Origin: Chryseobacterium binzhouense
GTDB lineage: Bacteria > Bacteroidota > Bacteroidia > Flavobacteriales > Weeksellaceae
DNA length: 64,000 nt
Direction: 5' to 3'
NCBI RefSeq assembly: GCF_007474545.1
Contig: NZ_VKOG01000007.1
Span: 62,001 to 126,000 of the forward strand
Made by a program: the position numbers and the translations under genes. Shown in pieces: positions 18,843-27,933 of the stretch (position 1 is the stretch's first letter; each line of letters opens with the position of its first letter). A model generated the notes under the pieces. That model was not told the origin of the DNA and made no database searches. It saw nothing but the letters and a program-made list of their open reading frames with translations.

Positions 18843-19763
18843 TTGATTCGTTTTACTTTGAAAAATTACAAACTCACTTTAGCGATTTTTACCGTTGCCA
18901 TTGTCTGGGGAACTACTTTTTTGGGCATCAGAGTGGCGGTGGAAACGATCCCGGCATGGTTTGTTGCAGGAATAAGACAGTTTTTGGCAGGAATTATCAT
19001 GCTTATCATTTTACTGTATCAGAAAAAACTAGAATGGATCGGGTGGAAAAACTTTGGCTATCAAATCATTTTTTCAATATTAATGCTGATCGTAGCCAAC
19101 GGTATGACTACGGTAGCTGAAGAAGAAGTTACCAGCAGCCTCACATCTTTGATAAGTGCGTGTTCGCCAATTGTTGTCTTCCTCGGCAGTGTCGCTTTCG
19201 GACTGCAAAAATTCAGCATTCGGGCTTTAATAGGAGTTGCATTAAGTTTTTTCGGAATCCTGTTTATCTTTTGGGACGGAATTTCAGATATGGCAAATCC
19301 TGCCTACAGAATGGGAATTTTTTATCTTATTATTGCCATCGGAGGATGGGCTTCCGGAACCATTTTTACCAAAAAACTTAATATTCAGAGCAAAAATATT
19401 ACACTCAATCTATTTTACCAGTTCATATTTGCAGGAATTATACAGCTCTGCTTTGCTTTCTCGCTAACAGATGATTATCAGTTTGACCAATGGAGTGCAA
19501 AAAGTATTTCGGCTATGATTTATCTGGCGATATTTGGATCAGTAGCTGCTTTTTTTGCATTTCATTATGCATTAACGAGAGTTTCTGCAGTACAGGTTTC
19601 TATTTTATCCTATGTGAATACTATTATTTCCATATTTCTGAGCTGGCTTCTTTTAGGTGAACAAATTTCAGCTAAATTTATTATTGCCGCATTTTTTATT
19701 ATTTTGGGAGTTTTTGTGATCAATTATAATCGTGAAATGTTTAAAAAGAAAAAAATTGAATAG
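18843..19763 (+). CDS. DMT superfamily permease (EamA family)
   Basis: A 306-residue drug/metabolite transporter with about ten membrane segments in two EamA repeats. The first repeat opens with IVWGTTFLGIRVAVETIPAWFVAGIRQ in its typical form (WGTTF and the R-x-x-x-A segment), the second with IGGWASGTIFTK and ends LSWLLLGEQIS. Substrate unknown. It starts with TTG; no ATG lies nearby in frame, and the -7 box just upstream leaves no room for an earlier start. It sits between purE and purK on the opposite strand. Confidence 0.88.
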   Translation: MIRFTLKNYKLTLAIFTVAIVWGTTFLGIRVAVETIPAWFVAGIRQFLAGIIMLIILLYQKKLEWIGWKNFGYQIIFSILMLIVANGMTTVAEEEVTSSLTSLISACSPIVVFLGSVAFGLQKFSIRALIGVALSFFGILFIFWDGISDMANPAYRMGIFYLIIAIGGWASGTIFTKKLNIQSKNITLNLFYQFIFAGIIQLCFAFSLTDDYQFDQWSAKSISAMIYLAIFGSVAAFFAFHYALTRVSAVQVSILSYVNTIISIFLSWLLLGEQISAKFIIAAFFIILGVFVINYNREMFKKKKIE

Positions 19764-19784
19764 CTTTATAAAAACTCAATTGCA

Positions 19785-20144
19785 ATGAAAAAAACATTGA
19801 TTTTCACCCTTTCCGTTATAGTTTTAATTATCATTTCCTTGACTATTTACTGGAATCTTCCGATAGAAATCACCAGAAAATCTGATATTGAAAATGGAAA
19901 TATCATTATTCAGAATATAGAAAACTATAAAAAAACCAGCAGTAAACTCCCTGAAGTAAATGACTGGCAGACTTTAGAAAAAATAGGATTACAGAAAGAT
20001 GAGACCGGAAGACCAATTTACAGGAAAGACAACATGGGAAATTACGAACTCTATTATCCCAATGGCTTCGAAGGTCCTTATCTGATTTATATTTCGCAGG
20101 AAAAAAAATGGTCGGTAGATTATCCTAAAATAGTTGATAAATAA
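19785..20144 (+). CDS. Small membrane-anchored or secreted hypothetical protein (119 aa)
   Basis: One N-terminal hydrophobic segment (residues 4-23) without a clear cleavage site or lipobox, then a polar domain of about 95 residues. That domain has a charged helix around IIIQNIENYKKTSSKLP and a tail with YELYYPNGFEGPYLIY and W-SVDYPK. Secretion pseudopilin-like tails can look similar, but I cannot name a family. It follows the permease gene by 21 bp and is probably cotranscribed. Confidence 0.65.
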   Translation: MKKTLIFTLSVIVLIIISLTIYWNLPIEITRKSDIENGNIIIQNIENYKKTSSKLPEVNDWQTLEKIGLQKDETGRPIYRKDNMGNYELYYPNGFEGPYLIYISQEKKWSVDYPKIVDK

Positions 20145-20168
20145 AAAAGACTGTTCAAAAAACAGTCT
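20144..20168 (-). terminator. Terminator for purK
   Basis: On the minus strand AGACTGTT and AACAGTCT form an 8-bp stem followed by TTTTTT. It lies 21 bp after the purK stop. The plus-strand side lacks a T run. Confidence 0.65.
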
Positions 20169-20189
20169 CTATCAATATATTATAATTCT

Positions 20190-21299
20190 CTAAGCAATGA
20201 CTCTTACCATTGCTTTTACTTTAATCAATTTTTCCATCAGTTCTTCTCTGGAATCTGCCAAAACATTAATGTGTCCCATTTTTCGTCCCGGTTTGGTTTC
20301 TGTTTTTCCATACAGATGAACGTAGGTTTTGGGTAATTGCAACACTTCTTCCATTCCTTCATAAATTACTTTTCCGGAATATCCTTCTGCTCCTACAAGA
20401 TTAAGCATTCCGCTGAATGTAAGAGTATCGGTATCTGCTAAAGGTAAATTTTTCACAACACGATACATCTGCTCAAACTGTGAATTGGCATTTCCTTCCT
20501 GACTTTGATGTCCCGAATTATGAAGCCTCGGAGCAGTTTCATTTACCCAGACTTTTCCTTCTTTATCCAAAAACAATTCAATGGCAAAAAGTCCCGGAGA
20601 ATTGACTGCATTAAGAAATTTCTCAGTTATAGAATTAATCTGATTCTCAACATCTTTACTCAACAATACCGGACAAATATTAAAATCAAGCAAATTTAAT
20701 TTCGGATCTGCCACCATTTCCGTTACCGGGAAAGTCTGGGTTTCTCCGTTTTCGTTTCTGGCAACAATTACCGAAAGTTCTTTATCAATATCCACCAGTT
20801 TTTCAAGAACGGAATCCTGAGTCCAAAGGTTTTTCATATCTTCATTGGTACGGATTACCTGAACTCCTTTTCCGTCATAACCGCCTGTATTCATTTTCTG
20901 TACGAAAGGGAGCGGCATTTTTATCTCGTCAGAGCTTCCATCCATCACTTCAAATTCAGGGCTTGGAATATTATGCTCCTGATAGAATTTTTTCTGAAGT
21001 ATTTTCTGTTGAATTGTTTTAATAATTTTGGAATTGGGAACTACTTTTATTCCTTGATTCTCAAGTTCAGCCAAAGCATCAGCGTTAACATGTTCTATCT
21101 CGATGGTAACTACATCTTTATCTTTTCCAAATTCAAGAACAGTTTCGTAATCATTGAAGTTTCCTTGAGTAAAATATGAAATATTATGACAAGGCGCATC
21201 ATAAGCCGGATCTAATGTATAAAATTCATCGTCGTATTTCAACGCTTCCTGAATCAGCATTCGTCCCAGCTGACCGCCTCCTAAGATTCCTATTTTCAT
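20190..21299 (-). CDS. purK: 5-(carboxyamino)imidazole ribonucleotide synthase
   Basis: A 369-residue ATP-grasp enzyme that carboxylates AIR to N5-CAIR using ATP and bicarbonate, feeding PurE. The N-terminal Rossmann-like start MKIGILGGGQLGRMLI, the ATP-grasp segment PFVQKMNTGGYDGKGVQ, ELFLDKEGKVWVNETAPRLHNSGH and the C-terminal KPGRKMGHINV are all typical. purE and purK are not adjacent here: a plus-strand pair (18843-20144) lies between them. Confidence 0.97.
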   Translation of the reverse strand: MKIGILGGGQLGRMLIQEALKYDDEFYTLDPAYDAPCHNISYFTQGNFNDYETVLEFGKDKDVVTIEIEHVNADALAELENQGIKVVPNSKIIKTIQQKILQKKFYQEHNIPSPEFEVMDGSSDEIKMPLPFVQKMNTGGYDGKGVQVIRTNEDMKNLWTQDSVLEKLVDIDKELSVIVARNENGETQTFPVTEMVADPKLNLLDFNICPVLLSKDVENQINSITEKFLNAVNSPGLFAIELFLDKEGKVWVNETAPRLHNSGHQSQEGNANSQFEQMYRVVKNLPLADTDTLTFSGMLNLVGAEGYSGKVIYEGMEEVLQLPKTYVHLYGKTETKPGRKMGHINVLADSREELMEKLIKVKAMVRVIA

Positions 21300-21343
21300 T
21301 TTTATTATGATTTATTATTAAGTTTATTTAATGATCAAAGAAA

Positions 21344-21904
21344 CTATACTTTGTCAATTTTAAAATATCCGATCTTTGTTATATTCTCCTGGTTTTCTGC
21401 CTCAGGTTTTGTCAAAACAATTGAATATTTTTCTTTCATTTTTTGAGGAAGAATATCGTTTACTTTAAAGATATCATCAATATCAACTCCGTGTTTGTCG
21501 TCAATATGACTTACTGCACCTTCAAAGCCCATCGTTTTATAGAACTGGGTCTTTTTTGCTTTTTTTACAATTTCAGCCATAGAATTTCCTACCATTAAAT
21601 GCTGCTCGTGAAACTCCTGAAAAAAGCCTGCTTTATAACCACCCAGATTGATAAAATACAGTTGGTTTTCTGACACCTGATCAGTCTTTTCAATAATATT
21701 AATCTCAAATCCATCCGCAAACCGCACTTCCTGATAACCGTCGATATGAATATTCCCTTTCGCTTCCTTCCAGAATTCTTTCATGTCCGGAACAAGTTCT
21801 CTAAGGCTTTCTGCAATGCCAAAAAAAACATCGTGCTGCTCAATATTTCTGCCTTGGGGAGTTGCTCCCAAAATCACGTAGAAGAGTTTTAATGAAGTAT
21901 TCAT
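21344..21904 (-). CDS. DUF1543 domain protein
   Basis: A 186-residue soluble protein in two similar halves, each with a pattern of a G-rich strand and a short helix (YFINLGGYKAGFFQEFHEQH in the first half). This matches the DUF1543 family, of unknown function. The frame is open six codons further upstream, but a perfect -7 box (21909-21916) overlaps that stretch and the ATG at 21904 begins MNTSLKLFYVILG, so 21904 is chosen as the start. The mRNA is probably leaderless. Confidence 0.8.
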   Translation of the reverse strand: MNTSLKLFYVILGATPQGRNIEQHDVFFGIAESLRELVPDMKEFWKEAKGNIHIDGYQEVRFADGFEINIIEKTDQVSENQLYFINLGGYKAGFFQEFHEQHLMVGNSMAEIVKKAKKTQFYKTMGFEGAVSHIDDKHGVDIDDIFKVNDILPQKMKEKYSIVLTKPEAENQENITKIGYFKIDKV

Positions 21905-21908
21905 GGTG

Positions 21909-21916
21909 CAAAAATA
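21909..21916 (-). promoter_or_regulatory. -7 box for DUF1543, predicted leaderless
   Basis: TATTTTTG on the minus strand, ending 4 nt before ATG 21904. It decides the start codon of the gene. Confidence 0.6.
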
Positions 21917-21942
21917 CGGCAAAAAATAAACTTTGAAGTTTG

Positions 21943-21974
21943 TTTGTCTGAAAACCTCAATAGTTTTATATTTG
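21943..21974 (+). promoter_or_regulatory. Promoter of the TauE/DUF1634 pair, predicted leaderless
   Basis: TTTG at 21943-21946, 20 bp, TATATTTG at 21967-21974, ending 4 nt before ATG 21979. Confidence 0.7.
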
Positions 21975-21978
21975 TAAC

Positions 21979-22809
21979 ATGTCGGAGATTATCATACTTT
22001 TTCTTGGCGCTATTTCAGCAGGTCTTTTAGGTTCACTTACAGGTTTAGGAGGCGGGGTTATCATCATCCCTTTATTGACACTGGGTTTCGGAGTTCCGAT
22101 GCATTATGCAATTGGCGCATCTCTTATTTCGGTAATCGGAACCTCTTCCGGAGCTGCGGTGGCTTTTGTAAAAGAAGGATTTACCAATATGCGGATCGGA
22201 ATGTTTCTGGAAATAGCCACTACAGCAGGAGCTATCGTAGGAGCTTTGGTTTCCGGAATGCTGAATCCCAATACCATCGGAATTATTTTTGCCAGCATTC
22301 TTTTGCTGACCGTGATATTGAATCTAAAAGGAAAGCCGGATCATCAGGAACCTTTAATCAAAGGAAGTCTTGAAGACCGACTTAAATTATACGGAACTTT
22401 TCCCGATAAAGGAGTTATAAAAAGCTATGCTGCAAGAAATACAATTCCCGGTTTTTTTATGATGATGTTTGCAGGAGCTATGTCCGGACTTTTAGGAATC
22501 GGTTCCGGGGCGTTGAAGGTTTTGGCAATGGACAATATGATGAGACTTCCTTTCAAAGTTTCTACGACAACAAGTAATTTTATGATCGGAGTAACTGCGG
22601 TTGCAAGCTCACTGATCTATTTTCAACGAGGCGAAATCATCCCTGTCATTGTAGCTCCGGTTTTGGTGGGTGTAGTGGTAGGAAGTTTTATAGGATCTAA
22701 AACATTAATGGTTTCCAAAACAAAAAAACTGAAAACATTTTTCGCCATCGTAATTACGATTCTATCGGTATATATGATGTATAACGGGATCAGAAGCAAT
22801 TTCTCATGA
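21979..22809 (+). CDS. Sulfite exporter TauE/SafE family membrane protein
   Basis: A 276-residue protein with about eight membrane segments in two repeats. Each repeat opens with the family's glycine-rich motif (GSLTGLGGGVIIIPLL at about 18-33, and GAMSGLLGIGSGALKV near 160). The family moves sulfite, sulfonates or related anions; the substrate here is unknown. Its stop overlaps the start of the DUF1634 gene by 4 bp, so they are translated together. Confidence 0.92.
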   Translation: MSEIIILFLGAISAGLLGSLTGLGGGVIIIPLLTLGFGVPMHYAIGASLISVIGTSSGAAVAFVKEGFTNMRIGMFLEIATTAGAIVGALVSGMLNPNTIGIIFASILLLTVILNLKGKPDHQEPLIKGSLEDRLKLYGTFPDKGVIKSYAARNTIPGFFMMMFAGAMSGLLGIGSGALKVLAMDNMMRLPFKVSTTTSNFMIGVTAVASSLIYFQRGEIIPVIVAPVLVGVVVGSFIGSKTLMVSKTKKLKTFFAIVITILSVYMMYNGIRSNFS

Positions 22810-23189
22810 GCAAAGATTTTACAGATATAGACCTCAACCGTTCCGTAGGAAATCTTCTTCGTTTAGGAGTTATTTTGTCGGTTACCACTTCTTTAATCGG
22901 TTTTGTAAAGCTTTTTATGGAAGGCTTTAAGATGCCGAGAAAGTACACCATGCTCGATATGGGAAATTCTTCAGAAAAGGTCTGGAGCCATTTTTGGGAA
23001 ACCTTGATGAAAGGTGAGGGAATGGCAATTATACAGCTTGGAATTCTGATGCTGATCTTTACCCCGTTAATGAGGATTATTTTTGCCCTGATTGGATATT
23101 TGAAAGAAAAAGATTATGTATATGTTGTAATTTCCATGATTGTTTTGGCAATTATGGCAATTAGTTTTTTTACAGGATACGCAAGTTAA
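22806..23189 (+). CDS. DUF1634 domain membrane protein
   Basis: A 127-residue protein with three membrane segments (about 18-38, 72-95 and 103-123). DUF1634 proteins are commonly encoded directly after TauE/SafE permeases, and here the ATGA overlap makes the link firm. It is likely a partner subunit of that permease, which is inference from gene order. Confidence 0.88.
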   Translation: MSKDFTDIDLNRSVGNLLRLGVILSVTTSLIGFVKLFMEGFKMPRKYTMLDMGNSSEKVWSHFWETLMKGEGMAIIQLGILMLIFTPLMRIIFALIGYLKEKDYVYVVISMIVLAIMAISFFTGYAS

Positions 23190-23262
23190 AATTTGATTTT
23201 AAAATTTTAATATTCGATATTAAATAATCATAAATCAATCTCTGAGCGCTGTATGTTCAGGT

Positions 23263-23640
23263 CTATGATTCATAAAACTCCAGTGGCAATTCATCAGGAT
23301 CCTGCGTAAAGAAAAATTCTTTTCCGGTAAATTCATCAATACGGATTTCCTCGCATTTTAAGCCTTTACCAATCAATTCTTCTCTTTTATTGTGAATGTT
23401 TTCTACAGAAAATGCCAAATGTCTTAATCCGCAGGCTTCCGGTCTTGAGGGTCGTTTTGGTGGACTGGGAAATGAAAAAAGTTCGATGACATACTCCTCT
23501 CCTATTCCCAAATCTAATTTATAAGACTGTCTTTCTTTGCGATAAACTTCCTGAAGAATATTTAGGCCCAAAGTTTCAGTATAAAACCTTTTAGAAACTT
23601 CGTAATCTGAGCAGATAACAGCGATATGATGGATTTTCAT
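23263..23640 (-). CDS. VOC family protein, YaeR/glyoxalase-like
   Basis: A 125-residue vicinal-oxygen-chelate protein with two beta-alpha-beta-beta-beta units. Metal ligand candidates are His4/His5 (MKIHHIAVICSD), Glu in YVIELFSF, His in LRHLAFSVENI and Glu in DELPLEFYES. This is the SMU1112c/YaeR type rather than classical glyoxalase I; the substrate is unknown. It overlaps the upstream NTF2-like gene by 4 bp. Confidence 0.88.
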   Translation of the reverse strand: MKIHHIAVICSDYEVSKRFYTETLGLNILQEVYRKERQSYKLDLGIGEEYVIELFSFPSPPKRPSRPEACGLRHLAFSVENIHNKREELIGKGLKCEEIRIDEFTGKEFFFTQDPDELPLEFYES

Positions 23641-24089
23641 TTTAAAATTTCTTTGCAGTTTTCTTTTCTTCTGGTATCAATCAAATAATGGATTTTCCAT
23701 GTTCCATTTTGTTTTATCAACTGAAAGCTGTTGGCTCCGCAATGTGAAAAATTGCCTTTAAAGTAAAACGAATATGGCGTGAAAACACTCGCCAAATCAC
23801 CATCAATGCTGATACTTTTAAAAACTATTCTTTCGTCCAGATCATTTTTAGAAAATTTAGAAAATGAGGAAAGAAATTCTCTCACATCATCTGTTTTTAC
23901 ATTCCCATCTTTGGTAATTGTCTGCAGTATCGCTTGATCTGTAAACAAAGCTTTTACTGTTTCAGCATCTGTATTTTTCATTCCTGTAAATAACGAATTG
24001 ATGACTTCTTTCACAGAATGCTCATCAGAAGTCTGTCCAAAGCAGAAACTGCTTACCAGAATAAATATATATAGCATTTTTTTTCTCAT
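23637..24089 (-). CDS. Secreted NTF2-like (SnoaL/DUF4440-type) protein
   Basis: A 150-residue protein with a signal peptide (MRKKMLYIFILVSSFCFGQ) followed by a cone-shaped NTF2-like domain: VKEVINSLFTGMKNTDAETVKALF, a DVREFLSSFSKF helix, and the end HCGANSFQLIKQNGTWKIHYLIDTRR in outline. The frame is open to 24230, but only the ATG at 24089 is followed by a signal peptide, so it is taken as the start. It shares a 4-bp overlap with the VOC gene. Function unknown. Confidence 0.82.
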   Translation of the reverse strand: MRKKMLYIFILVSSFCFGQTSDEHSVKEVINSLFTGMKNTDAETVKALFTDQAILQTITKDGNVKTDDVREFLSSFSKFSKNDLDERIVFKSISIDGDLASVFTPYSFYFKGNFSHCGANSFQLIKQNGTWKIHYLIDTRRKENCKEILK

Positions 24090-24263
24090 ATCAAGGATAT
24101 TTTTTAGGTTACTATTCAAAATAATGTAATTTCTTGAAATAATCATTAAAAGTTTAAAATTAAAAAAATTTGAGAACAGTTTTTGTTTTAATGAATAAAG
24201 TTTAAATCTGATTATTATAAAATCAGCCAAAAATAGCTTAAATTTATCTCTTTATTAAATTAC

Positions 24264-25349
24264 ATGCCGACTGTTTATTATATTCTTGTTATACTGTTGT
24301 TTCTTTTTTCTGCATTTCCCAGAATCCCAAGTCAGCATTGGGTTTTCAGAGTTCCTGATTTTGGAAAAATTCAGGTAACTATTATTACATTTTTGGTTTT
24401 TCTGATGGGTTTTGCGATCAAAAGTTCAATCTCATATTTTTGGTATTTTCAGGGGTTTCTTCTGTTGCTTATTGTCTATCACGGTCTGATTCTCGTCAAA
24501 TACACACCACTTTACCGGGTAAGAAAACATGAGCGTGGAAAAAATTCATCTAAAAAAGTTCATTTTATATCTGCCAATATTTATCAGTTCAATACAGATT
24601 ATCAAAGATTTATTGATCTTATCAACAACTGTAAACCTGAGATGTTTTTAACAATGGAAAGTAACAGCGATTGGGAAAACGCTTTACGGGTTTTGGAGAA
24701 AGATTATCCATATCACCATAAAGTAACGCTGGAAAATACCTACGGAATGCATTTTTATTCCAGAATTAAAATTGAAGAATCTACAACCCACTTTTTCGTT
24801 GCAGATGATATTCCGAGCATTGAAGCACATTTGAAAACTGATGACGGTTTTAGATTCGTATTTTTCGGAATTCATCCGCCACCGCCAAGTCCTACTGAGG
24901 AAGAAACATCTAAGGAAAGAGACGGCGATCTTTTATGTACCGCAAAAAGAGTTATAGAAATTAACAAGCCAGTAATTGTTGTAGGAGATTTTAATAATGT
25001 AGCGTGGTCTAAATCTTCCATTTTATTCAGAAAAACCAGCGAACTGATTGATCCCAGAATTGGTCGTGCTTTTGTATCAACATTTCATGCAAAATATAAA
25101 TTATTCAGATTTCCCATTGATCTGATGTTTCACAGCGAAGATATTTTTATTGAAGAACTAAAAACCTTAGAAAATTTTGGTTCAGATCATCTTCCGGTTT
25201 ATTGTGAATTCTTTATTGATTATAAAAACACTGAACAGGAAGAAAAGATTGAAACAGCCGATCCTGAAGAAAAAAAGGAAGCTGAAGAAATGATTGAAGA
25301 AGGAAAAAACGAAGACGGAGAACGTGAAGCAGTAGTGAAAGAAGATTGA
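24264..25349 (+). CDS. Membrane-anchored endonuclease/exonuclease/phosphatase family protein
   Basis: A 361-residue protein with three N-terminal membrane segments (about 3-20, 34-52 and 56-78) and an EEP-fold catalytic domain. Catalytic motifs are TMESNSDW (metal Glu), GIHPPPPS, VVGDFNNVAWS and GSDHLPVY at the end of the domain. EEP enzymes cleave phosphodiesters in nucleic acids, phospholipids or inositol phosphates; the substrate is not evident. The C-terminal 45 residues are a highly acidic tail rich in Glu and Lys. Confidence 0.88.
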   Translation: MPTVYYILVILLFLFSAFPRIPSQHWVFRVPDFGKIQVTIITFLVFLMGFAIKSSISYFWYFQGFLLLLIVYHGLILVKYTPLYRVRKHERGKNSSKKVHFISANIYQFNTDYQRFIDLINNCKPEMFLTMESNSDWENALRVLEKDYPYHHKVTLENTYGMHFYSRIKIEESTTHFFVADDIPSIEAHLKTDDGFRFVFFGIHPPPPSPTEEETSKERDGDLLCTAKRVIEINKPVIVVGDFNNVAWSKSSILFRKTSELIDPRIGRAFVSTFHAKYKLFRFPIDLMFHSEDIFIEELKTLENFGSDHLPVYCEFFIDYKNTEQEEKIETADPEEKKEAEEMIEEGKNEDGEREAVVKED

Positions 25350-25376
25350 TGAACAATCGTTGTATTCGTTTTTAGT

Positions 25377-26099
25377 TTAATTAAAAGTTTTGCTGGAATC
25401 CTGTAAAAGATGGTTAAGCGTATTCATTTCCTCATCTGAAAGATCTCTCCATTTTCCAACAGGTAAATCTAATTTGATATTCATAATTCTGATACGCTTC
25501 AGTTTTTTTACTTCAAATCCCAGATATTCACACATTCTTCTGATCTGACGGTTTAAGCCCTGTGTCAATACAATACGGAAGGTCATATCATCAATTTTTT
25601 CTACTTCACACTTTTTGGTAACAGTGTCTAAAATAGGAACTCCGTTCCTCATTTTCTCCAGAAATTTAGGATTGATGGGCTTATCAACTCTTACAAGATA
25701 TTCTTTTTCGTGATTATTTCTTGCCCTAAGAATTTTATTAACGATATCTCCATCCGAAGTAAGAAGGATAAGACCTTCACTTGGTTTATCTAACCTCCCA
25801 ATCGGGAAAATTCTTTTCGGATGATTGATATAATCTACAATATTGTTTTTTTCTCTCCTAGTGTCTGTAGTACAAACTATTCCCACAGGTTTGTTGAATG
25901 CAATGTACACATGCTTTTCCTGAGGTTCACGGATAGGTTTCCCGTCAACTTCTACAAGATCTTCGTCTGAAATTTTTGTTCCGAGTTCAGGAATATTACC
26001 ATTAATCTTTATTCTGCCTTCTTCTAAAAGTTTATCCGCAGCTCTTCTTGAGCAATAACCTACTTCTGAAAGATATTTGTTGATACGTGTTTTTTCCAT
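25377..26099 (-). CDS. rluF: Pseudouridine synthase of the RsuA/RluF type
   Basis: A 240-residue protein with an N-terminal S4 RNA-binding domain (residues 1-50, [21 protein letters not shown]) and a pseudouridine synthase domain with catalytic Asp104 in [32 protein letters not shown] is the family's C-terminal motif. It modifies rRNA. I call it RluF-like (23S rRNA) because of its length and the [14 protein letters not shown] tail, but RluB/RsuA cannot be excluded. It follows truB by 45 bp on the same strand. Confidence 0.85.
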   Translation of the reverse strand: MEKTRINKYLSEVGYCSRRAADKLLEEGRIKINGNIPELGTKISDEDLVEVDGKPIREPQEKHVYIAFNKPVGIVCTTDTRREKNNIVDYINHPKRIFPIGRLDKPSEGLILLTSDGDIVNKILRARNNHEKEYLVRVDKPINPKFLEKMRNGVPILDTVTKKCEVEKIDDMTFRIVLTQGLNRQIRRMCEYLGFEVKKLKRIRIMNIKLDLPVGKWRDLSDEEMNTLNHLLQDSSKTFN

Positions 26100-26144
26100 T
26101 AGAAAAATTGTTTCGTAGAATAATTATTTAAAACTTATCAAAAT

Positions 26145-26843
26145 TTATTCATGACTAAATCTGTAATCATTACTTAAAAACTGATCTGTGGCATCCTCAA
26201 CGGTATAATCCCCGATTTTTGTCCTTCTCAATTGAGTAAGGTAAGCTCCAACATCCAGTTTCTGACCAATATCGTGGGCTAAACTTCTGATATAAGTACC
26301 TTTTGAACAGCCTACCGTAAAACTCACCAGAGGAAAATTGATTTCAACATCTTTTATATAATGAATGGTTGTTTTCCTGGATTTCATCTCTACTTCCTCT
26401 CCTGCTCTTGCCAGATTATACGCTCTTGCGCCATCAATTCTAATGGCAGAAAAGATGGGTGGCTTTTGATCTATTTCGCCTAAAAACTGATCTAAAACAC
26501 TTTTTACATTATCTTCTGTGATATTTGAAATGTCCTGATGAAGAATCTCAGGTTTTTCGGTGTCGTAAGATTCAGTCTGTACACCGATTTTAATTTCTGT
26601 CCAGTATTCTTTAGGTGCGTCCTGAATTTCGGGAATTTTTTTGGTGAATTTACCTGTGCATACAATGAGAAGTCCCGTTGCTCTCGGATCTAAGGTTCCG
26701 GCATGACCTATTTTGAATTTTTTCGGCAGATTAAATTCTCTTTTGAGCTTATATTTCATTTTATTGACCGCCTGAAAAGAAGTCCAATCTAAAGGCTTGT
26801 CTAATAAAAATATGTGTCCTGACTGTAATTCTTCGGCTGTCAT
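26145..26843 (-). CDS. truB: tRNA pseudouridine(55) synthase
   Basis: A 232-residue TruB that makes pseudouridine 55 in the T arm of tRNAs. The catalytic Asp52 lies in GHAGTLDPRATGLLIV; KPPIFSAIRIDGARAYNLAR and CSKGTYIRSLAHDIG are the other core motifs. It is short because it lacks the C-terminal PUA-like domain found in the E. coli enzyme. It belongs to the ftsX-DUF3098-uppP-truB run, though a palindromic repeat separates it from uppP. Confidence 0.96.
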   Translation of the reverse strand: MTAEELQSGHIFLLDKPLDWTSFQAVNKMKYKLKREFNLPKKFKIGHAGTLDPRATGLLIVCTGKFTKKIPEIQDAPKEYWTEIKIGVQTESYDTEKPEILHQDISNITEDNVKSVLDQFLGEIDQKPPIFSAIRIDGARAYNLARAGEEVEMKSRKTTIHYIKDVEINFPLVSFTVGCSKGTYIRSLAHDIGQKLDVGAYLTQLRRTKIGDYTVEDATDQFLSNDYRFSHE

Positions 26844-26907
26844 TTCTATGTTAATATCTTTAGATCTGTACTATTATTGAAGTTCATATATTGATAAGCA
26901 CTACTTT

Positions 26908-26988
26908 GCAGCCGGCTTGAACGGAGCTCTTTTTGCCGAAGAGAAACGAAGGCAAAAAAGCGGGAGTGGAAGACGGAAATTGCTGCCC
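26908..26988. repeat. Palindromic intergenic repeat element
   Basis: The outer arms GCAGC (26908-26912) and GCTGC (26982-26986) enclose an inner pair, CTTTTTGCC (26929-26937) with GGCAAAAAAG (26951-26960). It lies between uppP and truB and codes for nothing. It shares the plan of the element at 15312-15407: a T-rich TTTTTTGC arm mirrored by GCAAAAAA around a variable loop, with GC-rich flanks. Confidence 0.55.
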
Positions 26989-27019
26989 AAATCATTATTA
27001 ATAATTTATTCCGGAAGTA

Positions 27020-27838
27020 TTATTTGAACCAGTAAAAATAAATCAGCAAAGCAATTCCTACAAAAATACGATACCATCCCCAAGGTTTGAAACCGTATTT
27101 GTTTAAAACTCCGATGAACGCTTTGATGGCAATTAATGCCACCACAAATGCTACGATATTACCTACAATAAAGATGGTGATGTGTTCCTGAGATTCTAAA
27201 ATCATTTCGTAACCTTTCATCGGGTTTCCTGTTTCTTTGCCCCAGGTTTTCACAAAAACCGAATATACTGTTACCGCCAACATGGTAGGTACTGCCAGAA
27301 AGAAAGAAAATTCGGCGGCTGCTTTTCTTGATAATCCCTGCGTCATTCCACCAATAATAGAAGCAGCACTTCTGCTGGTTCCCGGCATCATTGCAAGACA
27401 TTGCCAAAAGCCAATCGTCACTGCTTTTTTAATAGAAATTCCTTTTTCGTCATGAATAACAGGATTTTTAAACCATTGATCTGCAAATAACAGGATCACC
27501 CCTCCTAAAACCAAAACTGTGGAAATTGCAATCTGGTTGCCAAGAACAGATTCTATCATATCATCAAAAATATATCCTAAAACCAAAGCCGGAATTACGG
27601 CAAAGCCGAGTTTGTAATAAAACTGCAGATTTTTCAGATCAAAAAACTTTTTCCAATAAGCTACTACCACAGACAGAATGGCACCAAACTGTATGGAAAC
27701 CTGAAACATTTTGAGAAATTCATCTTCTTTCAGCCCTAATAAGCTGGCTGTAAATCCCATGTGAGCAGTAGATGAAATTGGTAAATATTCTGTAAGTCCT
27801 TCTATGATGGCAATAATGATTGCTTTTACTAAATCCAT
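27020..27838 (-). CDS. uppP: Undecaprenyl-diphosphate phosphatase
   Basis: A 272-residue BacA/UppP with about eight membrane segments. It recycles the C55 carrier lipid for wall synthesis and can raise bacitracin resistance. The catalytic motifs are EGLTEYLPISSTAHM (13-27) and MPGTSRSAASIIGG with the catalytic serine and arginine. It lies 95 bp behind the DUF3098 gene. Confidence 0.97.
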   Translation of the reverse strand: MDLVKAIIIAIIEGLTEYLPISSTAHMGFTASLLGLKEDEFLKMFQVSIQFGAILSVVVAYWKKFFDLKNLQFYYKLGFAVIPALVLGYIFDDMIESVLGNQIAISTVLVLGGVILLFADQWFKNPVIHDEKGISIKKAVTIGFWQCLAMMPGTSRSAASIIGGMTQGLSRKAAAEFSFFLAVPTMLAVTVYSVFVKTWGKETGNPMKGYEMILESQEHITIFIVGNIVAFVVALIAIKAFIGVLNKYGFKPWGWYRIFVGIALLIYFYWFK

Positions 27839-27933
27839 TTTTGGTGATTAAATTAAAAGATTAAGAAATTTAGGTATTAAGACACTTGCCTTAAATTCTG
27901 AACTTCTTAATCTCTATAAAAAAAATTATATTT

